From Rhodococcus sp. CH91 (GTDB taxonomy: Bacteria > Actinomycetota > Actinomycetes > Mycobacteriales > Mycobacteriaceae): a stretch of 64,000 nt of DNA. Shown here one piece after another: positions 19,434 to 28,978 of this stretch. A model generated the notes under the pieces. That model saw only the letters and a list, made by a program, of their open reading frames with translations. It did no database searches and was not told the origin of the DNA. Positions within the stretch are counted from its first letter, which is position 1, and each line of letters begins with the position of its first letter. The DNA lies in contig NZ_JAKFYR010000001.1 in assembly GCF_022554085.1 (NCBI RefSeq), positions 434,001 to 498,000 of the forward strand, written 5' to 3'. The translations under genes were made by a program, and so were the position numbers.

Positions 19434-21245
19434 GTGAGTGCACACAGACCGGGCGCGGCATCGGAACACGCAGCGCCCCGGGGCGATATCGGAGGTAGTG
19501 CGATCGGATCAGGCGAGGGTGGGCGGACGCGGCACTGGTTGCGCGTCTCCTGGCTGCGGTCGGCGCAGGCGAACGTCGACACCGACCGGCCGGGCGCCGA
19601 CTTCGTCGATCCCGAGTCGGTGGACACCGTGCTCACTCGCGCGGCGGCTCCGGTGCTGGACGCGATGGCACAGGAGATCGAGAACGAACCCGTCTCGCTC
19701 ATCCTCACCGACGCGTCCGGGACCGTGCTGCACCGGCGCCTCGGCGACAGCGGCCTCGCCGCGGCACTCGACAGTGTGCACCTCGCCCCGGGTTTCCGGT
19801 ACGCCGAGACGAATGTCGGCACGAACGGCATCGGTACGTCCCTCGAGGTCGGCGCGCCGCTGCTCATCCGCGGGGACGAGCACTACAACGGGCAATTGCG
19901 GCGTTTTTCGTGCGCGGGGGCTCCGGTGACCCATCCGGTGACCGGAGCCGTGCTCGGCGCGGTGGATCTGACCACGCTGGCGGAGAACACCAACGCCCTG
20001 TTGCTCTCGTTCGCGAAGATGGTGGCGCATCGCATCCGGGAACAGATCCTCGAGGAGTCCGGTGAACTCGACCGGGCGTTGCTGCACGACTACCACCTCG
20101 CATGCCGGCACTCGGGCCGGCCGGTCATCGCGATCGGCGACGAGGTGCTCATGATCAACGACCTCACGCACCGGGTCTTCGATTCGCACGACCAGGCTGC
20201 GATCATCGACCGCACCCGGGACTCGCGGGGAAGAGCCGAACCGTTCACGCTCCTCGCCGACCTGCCCAGCGGTGTCACCGCCCGGTTGTCCTATCGGCCC
20301 ACCTTCGTCGACGACAGGCTCGCGGGTGGCATCGTGCACATCAAGGAGCAGGTGGACCGTGGGCGAGCACGCTCCCGGGGTCGTACTCGTGCGCCCGTTC
20401 TGCGTTCCGTCGCGGGACGGAGCGCCGCCTGGACGCGCACAGCGGAAGAGATGGCGGACGCCTGTACGCGGAACGAATGGGTGGTCGCGGACGGCGAACC
20501 GGGCACCGGGAGAGCAACTCTCGTCCGGGCGGTGCACGAACACGTACGGAGCGGACGGATTCTCGTCTGTGTGGATGCTTCGGCAGCGGATGCGGAGAGC
20601 GTGCTCGAGCAGGTCGCTGCCGCAGCGGACGACGGCTCCGACCTTCTGCTGCGGCAGGTCCACTGCCTGGACGACGACAGCATCGACGCGATCGGTGATC
20701 TTCTGCTCGATGCTTCCGCGCATTCCGCCGCGAACGTTCCGTGGGTGGCGCTCACCCTGCACTCCACCGAAGGGCTGCCCGACACCCATCCGCTGTTACG
20801 GCTGTTCCCGAAGACCGTGCCGGTGCCGCCGCTGCGCCACCGCGTCGAGGATCTTCCCGAATTGTCGCGGCTCCTGCTCGACGCCATGGGGGCGGGAAAC
20901 CTGACGCTGTCCCGGGCTGCGGCGAACCAACTCGCGCGACTGTCCTGGCCCGGCAACGTGACCCACCTGAAGTCGGTGCTCGAGGACATCTGCAGACGCC
21001 GGCGATCCGGTGTGATCGAGCTCGAGGACCTGCCCGCCGAGTGTCGTTCTACCACCCGTCGCCGGCTGACGAAACTCGAATCACTCGAACGCGACGCGGT
21101 GGTCGAGACACTCGCTCTCCACAACGGTGACAAGTCCGCCGCGGCAAAGGCTCTCGGTATGTCACGCGCGACGATCTACCGGAAGATCCGCGAGTACGGG
21201 ATCGAATACAGAGCAAGATCGGTCAGGTCTCGCGACCGCTCGTGA
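19434..21245 (+). CDS. GAF/Fis-type activator of the prm operon (MimR/AcoR-like, degenerate AAA+)
   Basis: 603 aa. N-terminal GAF-like sensor region (about 50-220, with GFRYAETNVGTNGIGTSL), a reduced AAA+ domain (about 340-520) and a C-terminal Fis-type HTH (AAKALGMSRATIYRKI). The AAA+ part keeps a weak Walker A (GEPGTGR) and the late LARLSWPGNVTHLKSVLE helix. It has no GAFTGA loop, no normal Walker B and no arginine-finger segment of sigma-54 activators. Actinobacteria generally lack sigma-54, so it must activate another holoenzyme. It is divergent from prmA, as MimR-type regulators are near mim/prm genes. Start GTG with GGGAGA 7 nt upstream. Confidence 0.85.
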   Translation: MSAHRPGAASEHAAPRGDIGGSAIGSGEGGRTRHWLRVSWLRSAQANVDTDRPGADFVDPESVDTVLTRAAAPVLDAMAQEIENEPVSLILTDASGTVLHRRLGDSGLAAALDSVHLAPGFRYAETNVGTNGIGTSLEVGAPLLIRGDEHYNGQLRRFSCAGAPVTHPVTGAVLGAVDLTTLAENTNALLLSFAKMVAHRIREQILEESGELDRALLHDYHLACRHSGRPVIAIGDEVLMINDLTHRVFDSHDQAAIIDRTRDSRGRAEPFTLLADLPSGVTARLSYRPTFVDDRLAGGIVHIKEQVDRGRARSRGRTRAPVLRSVAGRSAAWTRTAEEMADACTRNEWVVADGEPGTGRATLVRAVHEHVRSGRILVCVDASAADAESVLEQVAAAADDGSDLLLRQVHCLDDDSIDAIGDLLLDASAHSAANVPWVALTLHSTEGLPDTHPLLRLFPKTVPVPPLRHRVEDLPELSRLLLDAMGAGNLTLSRAAANQLARLSWPGNVTHLKSVLEDICRRRRSGVIELEDLPAECRSTTRRRLTKLESLERDAVVETLALHNGDKSAAAKALGMSRATIYRKIREYGIEYRARSVRSRDRS

Positions 21246-21260
21246 TGTGAGCATGGAGGC

Positions 21261-21785
21261 ATGCGCGAAACTTCCGACGAACTCGGCGACCTCCAGGCAC
21301 TGCTCGACGAGTCGCTGTCCCGCTCCACCTCCCATCTGCGGTCGATCATCGACCGGAAGACCACGGCGACCGCCGAGCAACTCGTCGAGGTGCTCACCGG
21401 CATGTGCGTTCTCACGCTCGCGACGGTCACTGCCGGCGGTGAACCGCGGGTCAGTGCCGTGGACGGGCACTTTCTGCACGGGAAGTGGCATTTCGGTACG
21501 GCTCGCAGTGCGGCGAAAGCCCGGCATCTCGCCGCGCGCCCCGCGGCGAGTCTGGCACACGTGCGTGGGGAGGAGCTGGGTGTGTTCACCCACGGCAGGG
21601 TGGAGATCCTCAATCCCCGGGGCGGCGAACCGGCCCCCGACTGGCCGGAACTGCTCGACTATTTCATGTCCTTCTACGGCGCGGACGCGTTCGACTGGGA
21701 CAACGACGTGGTCTACTTCCGCCTGCATCCGCAGTGGATGACCGTCTACGCACCCGACATCGCGAAGCTCGGGGGCGACGCGTGA
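21261..21785 (+). CDS. Pyridoxamine 5'-phosphate oxidase family protein
   Basis: 174-aa split-barrel flavin-binding family protein. Seen: MCVLTLATVTAGGEPRVSAVDG, then WHFGTARSAAKARHLAARP and a later VYFRLHPQWMTVY strand. Members bind FMN, F420 or heme and reduce or oxidise small substrates. It starts 15 bp after the prm regulator and may share its transcript, but a functional link is unproven. It converges on the Ter operon with only 13 bp between stops and no visible terminator. Confidence 0.8.
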   Translation: MRETSDELGDLQALLDESLSRSTSHLRSIIDRKTTATAEQLVEVLTGMCVLTLATVTAGGEPRVSAVDGHFLHGKWHFGTARSAAKARHLAARPAASLAHVRGEELGVFTHGRVEILNPRGGEPAPDWPELLDYFMSFYGADAFDWDNDVVYFRLHPQWMTVYAPDIAKLGGDA

Positions 21786-21798
21786 CGGAGTGCGCCGG

Positions 21799-23286
21799 TC
21801 AACGTCCGCCGAGTGCCCCGCGCAGAGCGTCGATCTCGGCCGGCAGACGGTCGGGGGTGAACACCCAGCGGCCGCCCGTCCACGGGTCGGAGAGCAGGCC
21901 TTCACCGGGAAGGTGTTCGGCCTCGTCCCAGAGGATGCCGAGAGCGGGATCGTCGTCGTCCTCCGGATCTCCCGCGAGGACCAGCGAGACGCGGCCGTCG
22001 CGCGCTCTCGTCGTGAGACGAAGAATCTGAAGGATGTCCTCGTGGCCGTAGCAGTCGGGGAATCCGGCGAGGACGACGAGCACAGGTGAGGTCGAGGTGC
22101 CCTCGTCGACCTGCTGGGCGAGGGCGTCCAGTTCCGCCGCATCGGCCAGGCCCCTGAGTCTGGCCGCGACCTGGGCCCGATCGTGGACGGGCGGACCGGC
22201 GAACCTCGGTGCGGTGAGGGATTCGAGTTCCGGCAGGTTCCGGCCGGGGTCGACGAGATGCAGAAGTGTGCCGGGCCGGGCAGCGAGCAACCGGACCACC
22301 AGGGACGACACGACGGGACCGAGTTCGGCGGGCTCACCTCCGACCCACAACGGACGGATCAACGGCGCCGGCAGGGCGAAAGGAATGCGCAGCGCCCCGG
22401 GATCCGGTGCCGACACCTCGCCCACGCGCACCCCGTCGCTCGGCGTGCCTGCGCCCGCCCAGGCGGGGGACGACCAGGAGGCCAGGGCAGGCGGCAATCC
22501 GGCGTCGAGGGCGAGCAGCTCGGCGGCGAGAACGGCGCTGTCGTCCCGATACCGGGACTCGGCAGTGTCCACGAGTTCGTCGTGGCGACGTTGCGCGCGA
22601 TGTCTCGAACGTTCGGCCTCGGGGCCGGTGCGTCCTGCGGGGTCGGCCACCGCCGCCGAGAGTTCGTCGTCCAGGCGTTGCCGGGCGAATTCGAGAGCAG
22701 CCGTGCATGCGGCGGCCGAGCGGGCCGCGTCCTCGAAGATCCGCCACAGAGTTTCCAGAGCGCCGAGCCCGACGACCGAGTCGGGCCCGGCGGTGCCCAC
22801 CGAGGCCGGAGCGGTCTCCGGAGCGTCGACGTCGACCCCGTGTGCCGTGAACATCTCGAGCAACCCGCCGGTGTACCCCTGGCCGAGCGCACGCACCTTG
22901 CAGGTGTCGTGGCGCCGGTAGATCTCCCAGCACAGCAGCGCGGTCTCGGTGCCGGCACACGGTTCCACGTGAAACGTCGCGATCGGGCTTCCGGCCGTGT
23001 CGGTCAGCGAGGTCGTCACCGGCACCGGACGTTCACAGCCCACCGCGCACAGCACTCGTGCACCGGGCCGGACCGCATCGAACTCGACGACGATCGCATC
23101 GCCCTCGATCCGCACACCGGTCGTCGCGGGCTGGTTGTAGAAGACCGCGTCGTCCGAGGAAGCCACCCGTAGCCGGTCGTCCACGACGAACGCGCACACG
23201 TCCAGCGGTACGGACGCGGTCGCCGTGAAACGGACCGTGCGGGTCGTCAGCGGGGCGTTCTGTCCCGCGGTGAAGTGCCGGCTCAC
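21799..23286 (-). CDS. TerD-domain protein fused to a large C-terminal domain
   Basis: 495 aa. Residues 1-170 look like a diverged TerD domain (SVPLDVCAFVVDDRLR, FYNQPATTGVRIEGD, and the ending LCWEIYRRHDTCKVRALGQGYTGGL). The rest begins with a charged helical stretch (about 190-280) and ends in an alpha/beta region with LLHLVDPGRNLPEL and VLVVLAGFPDCYGHEDILQI that resembles a FtsK/NTPase-like or nucleotide-binding fold without a clear P-loop. Last gene of the Ter operon, 4 bp after the double-TerD gene. TerD fusions of this kind occur in actinobacterial Ter systems; function unknown. Confidence 0.65.
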   Translation of the reverse strand: MSRHFTAGQNAPLTTRTVRFTATASVPLDVCAFVVDDRLRVASSDDAVFYNQPATTGVRIEGDAIVVEFDAVRPGARVLCAVGCERPVPVTTSLTDTAGSPIATFHVEPCAGTETALLCWEIYRRHDTCKVRALGQGYTGGLLEMFTAHGVDVDAPETAPASVGTAGPDSVVGLGALETLWRIFEDAARSAAACTAALEFARQRLDDELSAAVADPAGRTGPEAERSRHRAQRRHDELVDTAESRYRDDSAVLAAELLALDAGLPPALASWSSPAWAGAGTPSDGVRVGEVSAPDPGALRIPFALPAPLIRPLWVGGEPAELGPVVSSLVVRLLAARPGTLLHLVDPGRNLPELESLTAPRFAGPPVHDRAQVAARLRGLADAAELDALAQQVDEGTSTSPVLVVLAGFPDCYGHEDILQILRLTTRARDGRVSLVLAGDPEDDDDPALGILWDEAEHLPGEGLLSDPWTGGRWVFTPDRLPAEIDALRGALGGR

Positions 23287-23290
23287 CGGC

Positions 23291-24508
23291 TTACGAGTTC
23301 AGGAAGCGGCCCAGTTGCGGCGCCGCCTCACCGGGATGCTTCGCCTGCATACCCTCACCGATGGCCTGCAGCTTCCACTCGCTTCCCTGCCGGTAGACCT
23401 TCGCCATGACCATGCCCGTGAAAGGCATGCCGCCCTGGAGGGTGTAGCGGGCGAGTTCGGCGCCGGTCGTGCCGTCGACGAGACGGCAGAACGCATTCTT
23501 CACCTGCTCGAAGGTGTGGCCCTTGTACGAGGTCACGATGAACATCACGGTCGTGACATGGGCGGGCACGCGGGTGAGGTCGACGAGCATCACCTCGTCG
23601 TCGCCCTCGCCGGCTCCGGTGAGATTGTCGCCCTCATGCTGGATCGATCCGTCCTTCGAACGCAACTGGCCGTAGTACACGACGTCGGCGATCTGGTTGT
23701 CGGCGAACAGCACCGCCGACGCGTCGAGGTCGATGTCCGCGGAGCGGTTGCCGAACAGGCCACGCTTCTCGACCGGGTCCCAGCCGAGGCCCATACGCAG
23801 GAAAGTCAGTGCGACGCCGCCGTCCTTGCGGAGGGTGACCTTCTGGCCCTTCACCAGGCTCACGGGGCGATTCTTGGTGAGGCTGACTTCTGCGGGCTGG
23901 GCCGGCGCCGCCGGTTGTACCGGGGGAGCCGGGGGAGCGGCCGGGGCCGGCGCGGGCGGGGGAGTGACCGGTTGCGGAGCCGCAGCAGCCGGTTGTGCCG
24001 GTGCGTCGTCGACGCTGACCCCGTGGTCGGTCACCAGGGCCGCGAATCCGCCCGCATATCCCTGCCCCACAGCACGCACCTTCCACGCGTCCTGGCGACG
24101 GTACAGTTCCAGCGCGATCACGATGGATTCGCTGGTCAGTCCTTCGATCCGGTACTCGTACAGAACGGTGCCGGTGCTGTCGGAGACCCGGGCTGTGGGC
24201 GGCGCGAACCGGCCGAAGCTGCTCGACGTGTCGTCGAGAGTGATCACGGCACGCACCTGATCGATGTCGGCGGGCACCTGCGCGAGGGAGACGGCGAGCG
24301 ACGCGGCCTGCCCCGGAGTGCCGGGAACGAGTCGTACGCCCGGGCCGGTGGGCTGGTTGAAGAAGACGAAGTCGGCGTCGGAGCGCACCTTGCCGTCGGC
24401 CTTGACGAGCAGTGCAGACAGATCGGCGGGAGTGGTCAGCTCGAGCGAGACGACCACGTCGGATGCGCTGAGCGGTCCGTTCTGACCCTTGGAGAGCGAA
24501 GTCGGCAA
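23291..24508 (-). CDS. TerD-family protein with two TerD domains
   Basis: 405 aa: TerD domain 1 (about 1-165, ending YRRQDAWKVRAVGQGYAGGF), a proline/alanine-rich linker (about 170-210), and TerD domain 2 (about 215-400). Domain 2 has the calcium-type motif SADIDLDASAV and GDNLTGAGEGDDEVML. Domain 1 lacks the DLDAS motif, so only the second is likely to bind Ca2+ in the classical way. I start at TTG 24508 (reading MPTSLSKGQNGPL) because GAGGA lies 8 nt upstream; GTG at 24523 has no ribosome site. TerD proteins act in tellurite, phage and metal stress. Confidence 0.82.
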   Translation of the reverse strand: MPTSLSKGQNGPLSASDVVVSLELTTPADLSALLVKADGKVRSDADFVFFNQPTGPGVRLVPGTPGQAASLAVSLAQVPADIDQVRAVITLDDTSSSFGRFAPPTARVSDSTGTVLYEYRIEGLTSESIVIALELYRRQDAWKVRAVGQGYAGGFAALVTDHGVSVDDAPAQPAAAAPQPVTPPPAPAPAAPPAPPVQPAAPAQPAEVSLTKNRPVSLVKGQKVTLRKDGGVALTFLRMGLGWDPVEKRGLFGNRSADIDLDASAVLFADNQIADVVYYGQLRSKDGSIQHEGDNLTGAGEGDDEVMLVDLTRVPAHVTTVMFIVTSYKGHTFEQVKNAFCRLVDGTTGAELARYTLQGGMPFTGMVMAKVYRQGSEWKLQAIGEGMQAKHPGEAAPQLGRFLNS

Positions 24509-24550
24509 GAGATGTGTCCTCACTGTATCGGTGGCCGGGCGCCTTCTACT

Positions 24551-25396
24551 CTACGAAGCGACCGGAACACGAGCGGATCGGGCGAACCAGGCGAGGATTT
24601 CCTCCCCGGCCGTGACACCTGCGGCGCCGGTCACCGAGACGGTCGGATGACGCCAGTCCATCAGTTCGAGTTCGCCGTGACGCGGCCGGATCGCCGCGTC
24701 GGCGGCCTTGAGCATCTCCGCGTCGAGCGCGCCGTCACCGGCGGCGAAGACAGGGGCGTCGTGTGCGAGCAACCCGGCGTCGCTCAGTCTGCGGTGGACC
24801 TCGGCGACCGCGCGGCTCTTGCACACGCTGTTCGGCATCGTGTAGATCTTCCGGCCCTGTTGCGAGGCGTTCCAGCCGCGTGCCGAGCACCAGTCGTGCC
24901 AGTCGTCGAGGAACTCCGCGGGCTGCGACGAGACGTCGACGACGAGATAGCAGAACAGCTCGTCCGCGATGCGGAACTTCGCGACCCACTCCTCCGAGAT
25001 GCGACTGCGCAGTTCGGACGTGATCTCGTCGAGGCTCGCGCCACCCTCGCGTACCGCAAACTCGACGCTGCGTCGCCAGTGCGGGTCGAGCCGGCCGTCC
25101 TCGATGATCGACCCGCCGTTGCTCGCAATGGCATACCGCCACGGCCCGCCCGGCAGCTCGATGCGCCGGAACTGTTCGGGGGTGCGCGTGGTCGTCGGAA
25201 CCACCGGAAGCTCGGTGGCGAGGGATCGGAGTCGTTGCGCTGCAGTGTCGGTGACGTAGGACAGCGGTGCGCCCTCGTAGTACTCGACGCAGAGCAGGTC
25301 CTGGGCCTCGAACTGGTCGCCGGTCATCGCGGCGCGCGAATAGATGAGTGTGCGGTCGAGATCGGTGGCGACCAGTGCGGGCGCGGACGTGCTCAC
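24551..25396 (-). CDS. HAD-superfamily hydrolase of the Ter module
   Basis: 281 aa. The nucleophile motif TDLDRTL (Asp12, Asp14) opens the protein, SNGGSIIEDG follows, and GDGALDAEML carries the C-terminal metal aspartates; a cap of the Cof/HAD-IIB type fits the spacing. It would dephosphorylate a small sugar or nucleoside phosphate. Start GTG at 25396, overlapping the stop of the StiP-type gene (GTGA), with AAGGA 7-8 nt upstream. HAD phosphatases regularly accompany the PRTase pair in Ter biosynthetic modules. Confidence 0.82.
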   Translation of the reverse strand: MSTSAPALVATDLDRTLIYSRAAMTGDQFEAQDLLCVEYYEGAPLSYVTDTAAQRLRSLATELPVVPTTTRTPEQFRRIELPGGPWRYAIASNGGSIIEDGRLDPHWRRSVEFAVREGGASLDEITSELRSRISEEWVAKFRIADELFCYLVVDVSSQPAEFLDDWHDWCSARGWNASQQGRKIYTMPNSVCKSRAVAEVHRRLSDAGLLAHDAPVFAAGDGALDAEMLKAADAAIRPRHGELELMDWRHPTVSVTGAAGVTAGEEILAWFARSARVPVAS

Positions 25397-26499
25397 GGCA
25401 GATCCTTGATCAGTCCCATACAGGAATACGCGAGATCGGGGACCTGTTCGACGGGTACGTCGCGGGCGGCGGCGAGCATGCGGATGTGGGCGTGTTCGTC
25501 CGCGGTCGTGTCGCGCACCAGTACCTTCCAGGGAACGCGCCGCAACAGCACTCGGGTGGTCTCTCCGACGCCGGGTTTGACGAAGTTGACACTCGAGATG
25601 CCGTAGCGTGCCCGCACACGTTCGACGGATTCCCAGCCGGCCCAGGTGGGGGTGCGGTCGGAGTCGAGCACCACCCGCGCGGCCGATACGGCATCGCCGC
25701 ACGTGTCGAATTCCGCACCGACGGTGTCCAACAGGTGATTCGAGACGTCGTCGGGTGCGAGTTCGGAGTAGAACTTGGCACCGTGGAACTCACCGGGTGC
25801 GATCCACCTGTCGTTGAGCACAGTCCGCGACACCAGCCCGGACACCGTGGAGTTCAGACAGGCCGACGCGATGAGGAAGTCGTCCCGCGTGCCGTAGGTG
25901 CGCACGCAGTGGCCGGGATCGGCGAGCACTGCGAGATCGTCCGACAGGGCGGGACCGCCGCGGGCGGCGTATTCGGCGAGTGCGGCGGACAGTTCACGGG
26001 CGATCGCCCCCTTGCCCGTCCAGCCGTCGACGAAGACGACGGACTTCGGGTCGTGCCGAGCGGTGATGTGATCCAAAGCGGCGGTGTCGATTCCGCGTCC
26101 CCGGACGATGGACACCGAGTAGTGCGGCAGGGACAGGCCGTGATGGTGCAGAGCCCATCGGCGGATCAGGATGCCGATCGGGGTGCCCGCTCGGGCGAGC
26201 GAGACGAGCGTCAGGTCCGTTCCGCGTTCGGCGAGAAGCAGTTCGGTGACCGTGCCGACCGCGTGCGCGAGGCGGCCGGCCGTGGCGGCCAGCGCCTTGT
26301 CGAACAGTTCGCGATAGGCGGCGTCGGGCTGGTATTCGATCGGCAGGGACTCGGCGTAGTGCGCCAGGCCCGCCTGGATACGCGCCTCCCGTTCGGCGAT
26401 GTCGCCTTCGAGGTCCACGTGGGAGAGATCCTTGAGCAGCCACGTCACCTCGTCGGCGGCGTAGGAGCCGAATTCGGGTCCGGTGAGTGGCACGGTCAT
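25393..26499 (-). CDS. StiP/PRTase_1-type phosphoribosyltransferase-like protein
   Basis: 368 aa, matching in character the Ter-associated family annotated either as 'cysteine protease StiP' or PRTase_1. The PRPP-binding-like loop is VVFVDGWTGKGAIARELS (about residues 175-192); an earlier segment TLVSLARAGTPIGILIRRW also fits a PRTase core. The C-terminal third, with YGISSVNFVKPGVGETTRVLLRR, looks like an accessory domain. A PRTase reading is better supported by the sequence than a protease. Overlaps both neighbours by 4 nt. Predicted to help make a nucleoside-like metabolite. Confidence 0.78.
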   Translation of the reverse strand: MTVPLTGPEFGSYAADEVTWLLKDLSHVDLEGDIAEREARIQAGLAHYAESLPIEYQPDAAYRELFDKALAATAGRLAHAVGTVTELLLAERGTDLTLVSLARAGTPIGILIRRWALHHHGLSLPHYSVSIVRGRGIDTAALDHITARHDPKSVVFVDGWTGKGAIARELSAALAEYAARGGPALSDDLAVLADPGHCVRTYGTRDDFLIASACLNSTVSGLVSRTVLNDRWIAPGEFHGAKFYSELAPDDVSNHLLDTVGAEFDTCGDAVSAARVVLDSDRTPTWAGWESVERVRARYGISSVNFVKPGVGETTRVLLRRVPWKVLVRDTTADEHAHIRMLAAARDVPVEQVPDLAYSCMGLIKDLP

Positions 26500-27791
26500 C
26501 GTTTCTCCCTGTGTGTACGCAACGCCCTCGGATCGGTCGCGGGGACGATCGCGACGAGCACGTCCTCGCCTGCGGCGGTGAGCACGTCGAGAACACCTCC
26601 CGGCGCGCGGAGTCGGTCGGTGTCGGCGGGCGAATCGATCACGAGGATCAGTTCGGGCCGGATCCCGGTCGGGGTGGGCCATTGCGCGTTGTAGAGATAG
26701 CGCGGAACCTCGCTCTCGAATCCGGTGTCGATGTGTTCCGGTGCGATGAAGCGGAATCCGCGGCGAAGTGGATATCCTTCGACATCCATCACGTAGGCGG
26801 GGGATCGCGTCGTCGTCTGGAACCGTGCGGGTGTGCCGCGTTCTGCGAGTGCGGCGGCGAGTCGCAGCGGCAGATACATCAGCTCCTCGTGTCCGACGAC
26901 GACGGCGGGCCGGTCGGCCTCCCGCACGGCGGCGAGGGCATCGGTGGCCGACGACAGTGCGGCATCGAAGGCGGAGGCGTCGGCCCGGAGCATCCCGTGC
27001 CGGCCCCCGTCGGGCACATGCGCCGGCCACGGAAGGGTGACGAACCGGACTTCTCCCCGCCGGTCGGAGACCGGGCACAGTGCGGGTTCGGGCAGTGCCG
27101 AGACGCGGGCGACGAGATCGTCGGGTACGACGGCCCGTCCGCTCGCCAGGCTCACGTGCCGGATCGTGGCGCCGAGTTCCGCTGCGACCTCCGCCGTGCG
27201 GCGGCGGTCCTCTTCCGAACGCATGTCGACGAGCGAGGCGAGCACGTAATGCTCACGCGGATGGTCGCGGTGCAGCGCCCTGATTGCGTCGAGAGCCGTT
27301 GCTCCTGTGGAGATCTCGTCGTCGACGAGGACGAGCGGTGCCGAATTGGCGAACAGGGCTCCGGAGGTCGGCTGGAGCAGGTGGAAGGTGGCGTGGGAGT
27401 GCCCCTCCTCGAAACCGGCGAGCACCTCGGCTCCCGGCACGCGGCGCCGCGTCGAATGCAGGTAGCACGCCGCGTCGAGCGCGTCGGCGACGCAGTGACC
27501 CAGACCGGTTGCGGTCTCGGCGAATCCGAGAACGACCACCTCCGAGGCCGTATCGCCCAACTCGGCTGCGACGAGCCGCCCGAGCCGGTGACCGGCACCG
27601 AGTACCGCTGCGGGGTCGGTGGGAACGTGCTTGCCGAGGACCGTGGAGACCAGCAGATGCGCTCGACGCGGATTGCGCCGCAGTCCCGGCCGGACGAGTT
27701 CGGGCACGGTGTCGCCGCACGGAGAGTCCACGTGCTCGAGAGCGAGTCCGAGTTCTGCCGTAGCCCAAGGAATATCGACAACTCCGGTCAT
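26496..27791 (-). CDS. PRTase with C-terminal TRSP domain (Ter module)
   Basis: 431 aa. The PRPP loop LVLVDDEISTGATALDAI (about residues 164-181) is a canonical type I phosphoribosyltransferase signature. The C-terminal part contains TTTRSPAYVMD, the motif that names the TRSP domain, and ends near PRYLYNAQWP. These two-part proteins occur only in Ter-type operons as far as I know. Starts and stops overlap the neighbours by ATGA. With the StiP-type, HAD and HpcH/HpaI genes it forms the predicted small-molecule pathway. Confidence 0.82.
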   Translation of the reverse strand: MTGVVDIPWATAELGLALEHVDSPCGDTVPELVRPGLRRNPRRAHLLVSTVLGKHVPTDPAAVLGAGHRLGRLVAAELGDTASEVVVLGFAETATGLGHCVADALDAACYLHSTRRRVPGAEVLAGFEEGHSHATFHLLQPTSGALFANSAPLVLVDDEISTGATALDAIRALHRDHPREHYVLASLVDMRSEEDRRRTAEVAAELGATIRHVSLASGRAVVPDDLVARVSALPEPALCPVSDRRGEVRFVTLPWPAHVPDGGRHGMLRADASAFDAALSSATDALAAVREADRPAVVVGHEELMYLPLRLAAALAERGTPARFQTTTRSPAYVMDVEGYPLRRGFRFIAPEHIDTGFESEVPRYLYNAQWPTPTGIRPELILVIDSPADTDRLRAPGGVLDVLTAAGEDVLVAIVPATDPRALRTHREKR

Positions 27792-28978
27792 CGTTCGACC
27801 AACGCCGTCAGGAGGTCGACGAAGGTGATCCCCTTGCGGGTGACACCGAATACCGACGCTCGCAGGAGCGTCTGCTCGGCCCACGTGCGGTGGGGTCGGC
27901 GTTCGTTCATCTTGTTGCGGTAACCCGAGGCCTGCACGCCCCCGGTGTCGCGATCGAGGATGTCGATCGCGTCGTGGTATTCCTCGTGCGTGACGGCCGA
28001 CAGTGCGTGCACCGCAGCGACATGCGACGGGTGGATGACCGTCTTGCCCTGGATGCCGTTGGCCCGGTCGAGGGCGATCTCGCGGAGCAGACCGTCGAGA
28101 TCGCGGCTGACGAGTTGCTGCCGGAACAGCACGGCGTCCTGTTCCTCGAAGGGCGTCGCACGCAGCATGGGACGGAACATACGCTCGTGGTCGGCGAAGT
28201 ACTCCCATACCGGGCCCGTGATCACGAAACCCGTTCCGTCGGTCCGTCCGAGATGGTTCACGACATCGGCGATCACGTCGACGACGACCCGCACGTCGTA
28301 GATCGTCAGGTCGCGGTCGCGCCGGATCCCGAAGGTGGCACACATGTCGGTCGCCCCGATGCGGACGGCGAGCACGCGGTCGCGGTGTTCGGCGAGGAGA
28401 CGAGAGATCGCACGCAGTTCGTCGTCGCGGGTCTCTCGGTGGACCACTTCGGCCGATTCGATGACGGGCATCGCGTAGAGATGACGGCCGAGCGAGGCCG
28501 ACGCCGCAGCCACCGCGTCGAGGAAGGCGGGACCGGTCCGAGCGGTGAACTTGGGTACGACGAAGCCGGTCAGTACGGCCCTGCCGGCACCGAGCGCGGA
28601 CGCGATCCGCCGGACTCCGTCCGCGCTGCGGACCCGGACGAACAACATCATGGCCGAGGGGCCCCGCTCGGCGAGCGCGTCGAGAGTTGCGACGGCATTC
28701 TGCAGGGCCTGCTCGACCTCGTCGTCGGCGACGGCGTCCTCGAGGTCGAGCACCATCGACGTCACGCCCTCGGCGCCGCGCCGGGTGATCGTCGCGACGA
28801 GGTCACTGCGTGTCGCGGGCACATAGAGCGTGGCGCCGAGAGCGGTCGCCAGACGGTCGCGGTGGTCGCTGTGCCCGAACGGCTCGGGACGATGCAGGAA
28901 CAATCGTTCCAGTGTCGCCCCGGCGAGATGCCGGAAGTGCTGCATGGCCTGCACCTCGGTGATTGTGGCACCCGTCAT
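27788..28978 (-). CDS. HpcH/HpaI (CitE-like) aldolase/citrate lyase family protein
   Basis: 396 aa. TIM-barrel lyase signatures: YVPATRSDL, VLDLEDAVADDE with the metal-binding acid, MPVIESAEVV, VRIGATDMC, and GKTVIHPSHV near the C-terminus. These enzymes make or break C-C or thioester bonds next to a carboxylate. It is the second gene of the minus-strand Ter operon and overlaps both neighbours by 4 nt, which ties it to the Ter biosynthetic module rather than to central metabolism. Substrate unknown. Confidence 0.82.
   Translation of the reverse strand: MTGATITEVQAMQHFRHLAGATLERLFLHRPEPFGHSDHRDRLATALGATLYVPATRSDLVATITRRGAEGVTSMVLDLEDAVADDEVEQALQNAVATLDALAERGPSAMMLFVRVRSADGVRRIASALGAGRAVLTGFVVPKFTARTGPAFLDAVAAASASLGRHLYAMPVIESAEVVHRETRDDELRAISRLLAEHRDRVLAVRIGATDMCATFGIRRDRDLTIYDVRVVVDVIADVVNHLGRTDGTGFVITGPVWEYFADHERMFRPMLRATPFEEQDAVLFRQQLVSRDLDGLLREIALDRANGIQGKTVIHPSHVAAVHALSAVTHEEYHDAIDILDRDTGGVQASGYRNKMNERRPHRTWAEQTLLRASVFGVTRKGITFVDLLTALVER

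Noticed and set aside
23225-25606. 793-codon open frame on the plus strand
   Set aside because: Lies antisense to the two TerD genes and the HAD gene, which have clear family motifs and ribosome sites.
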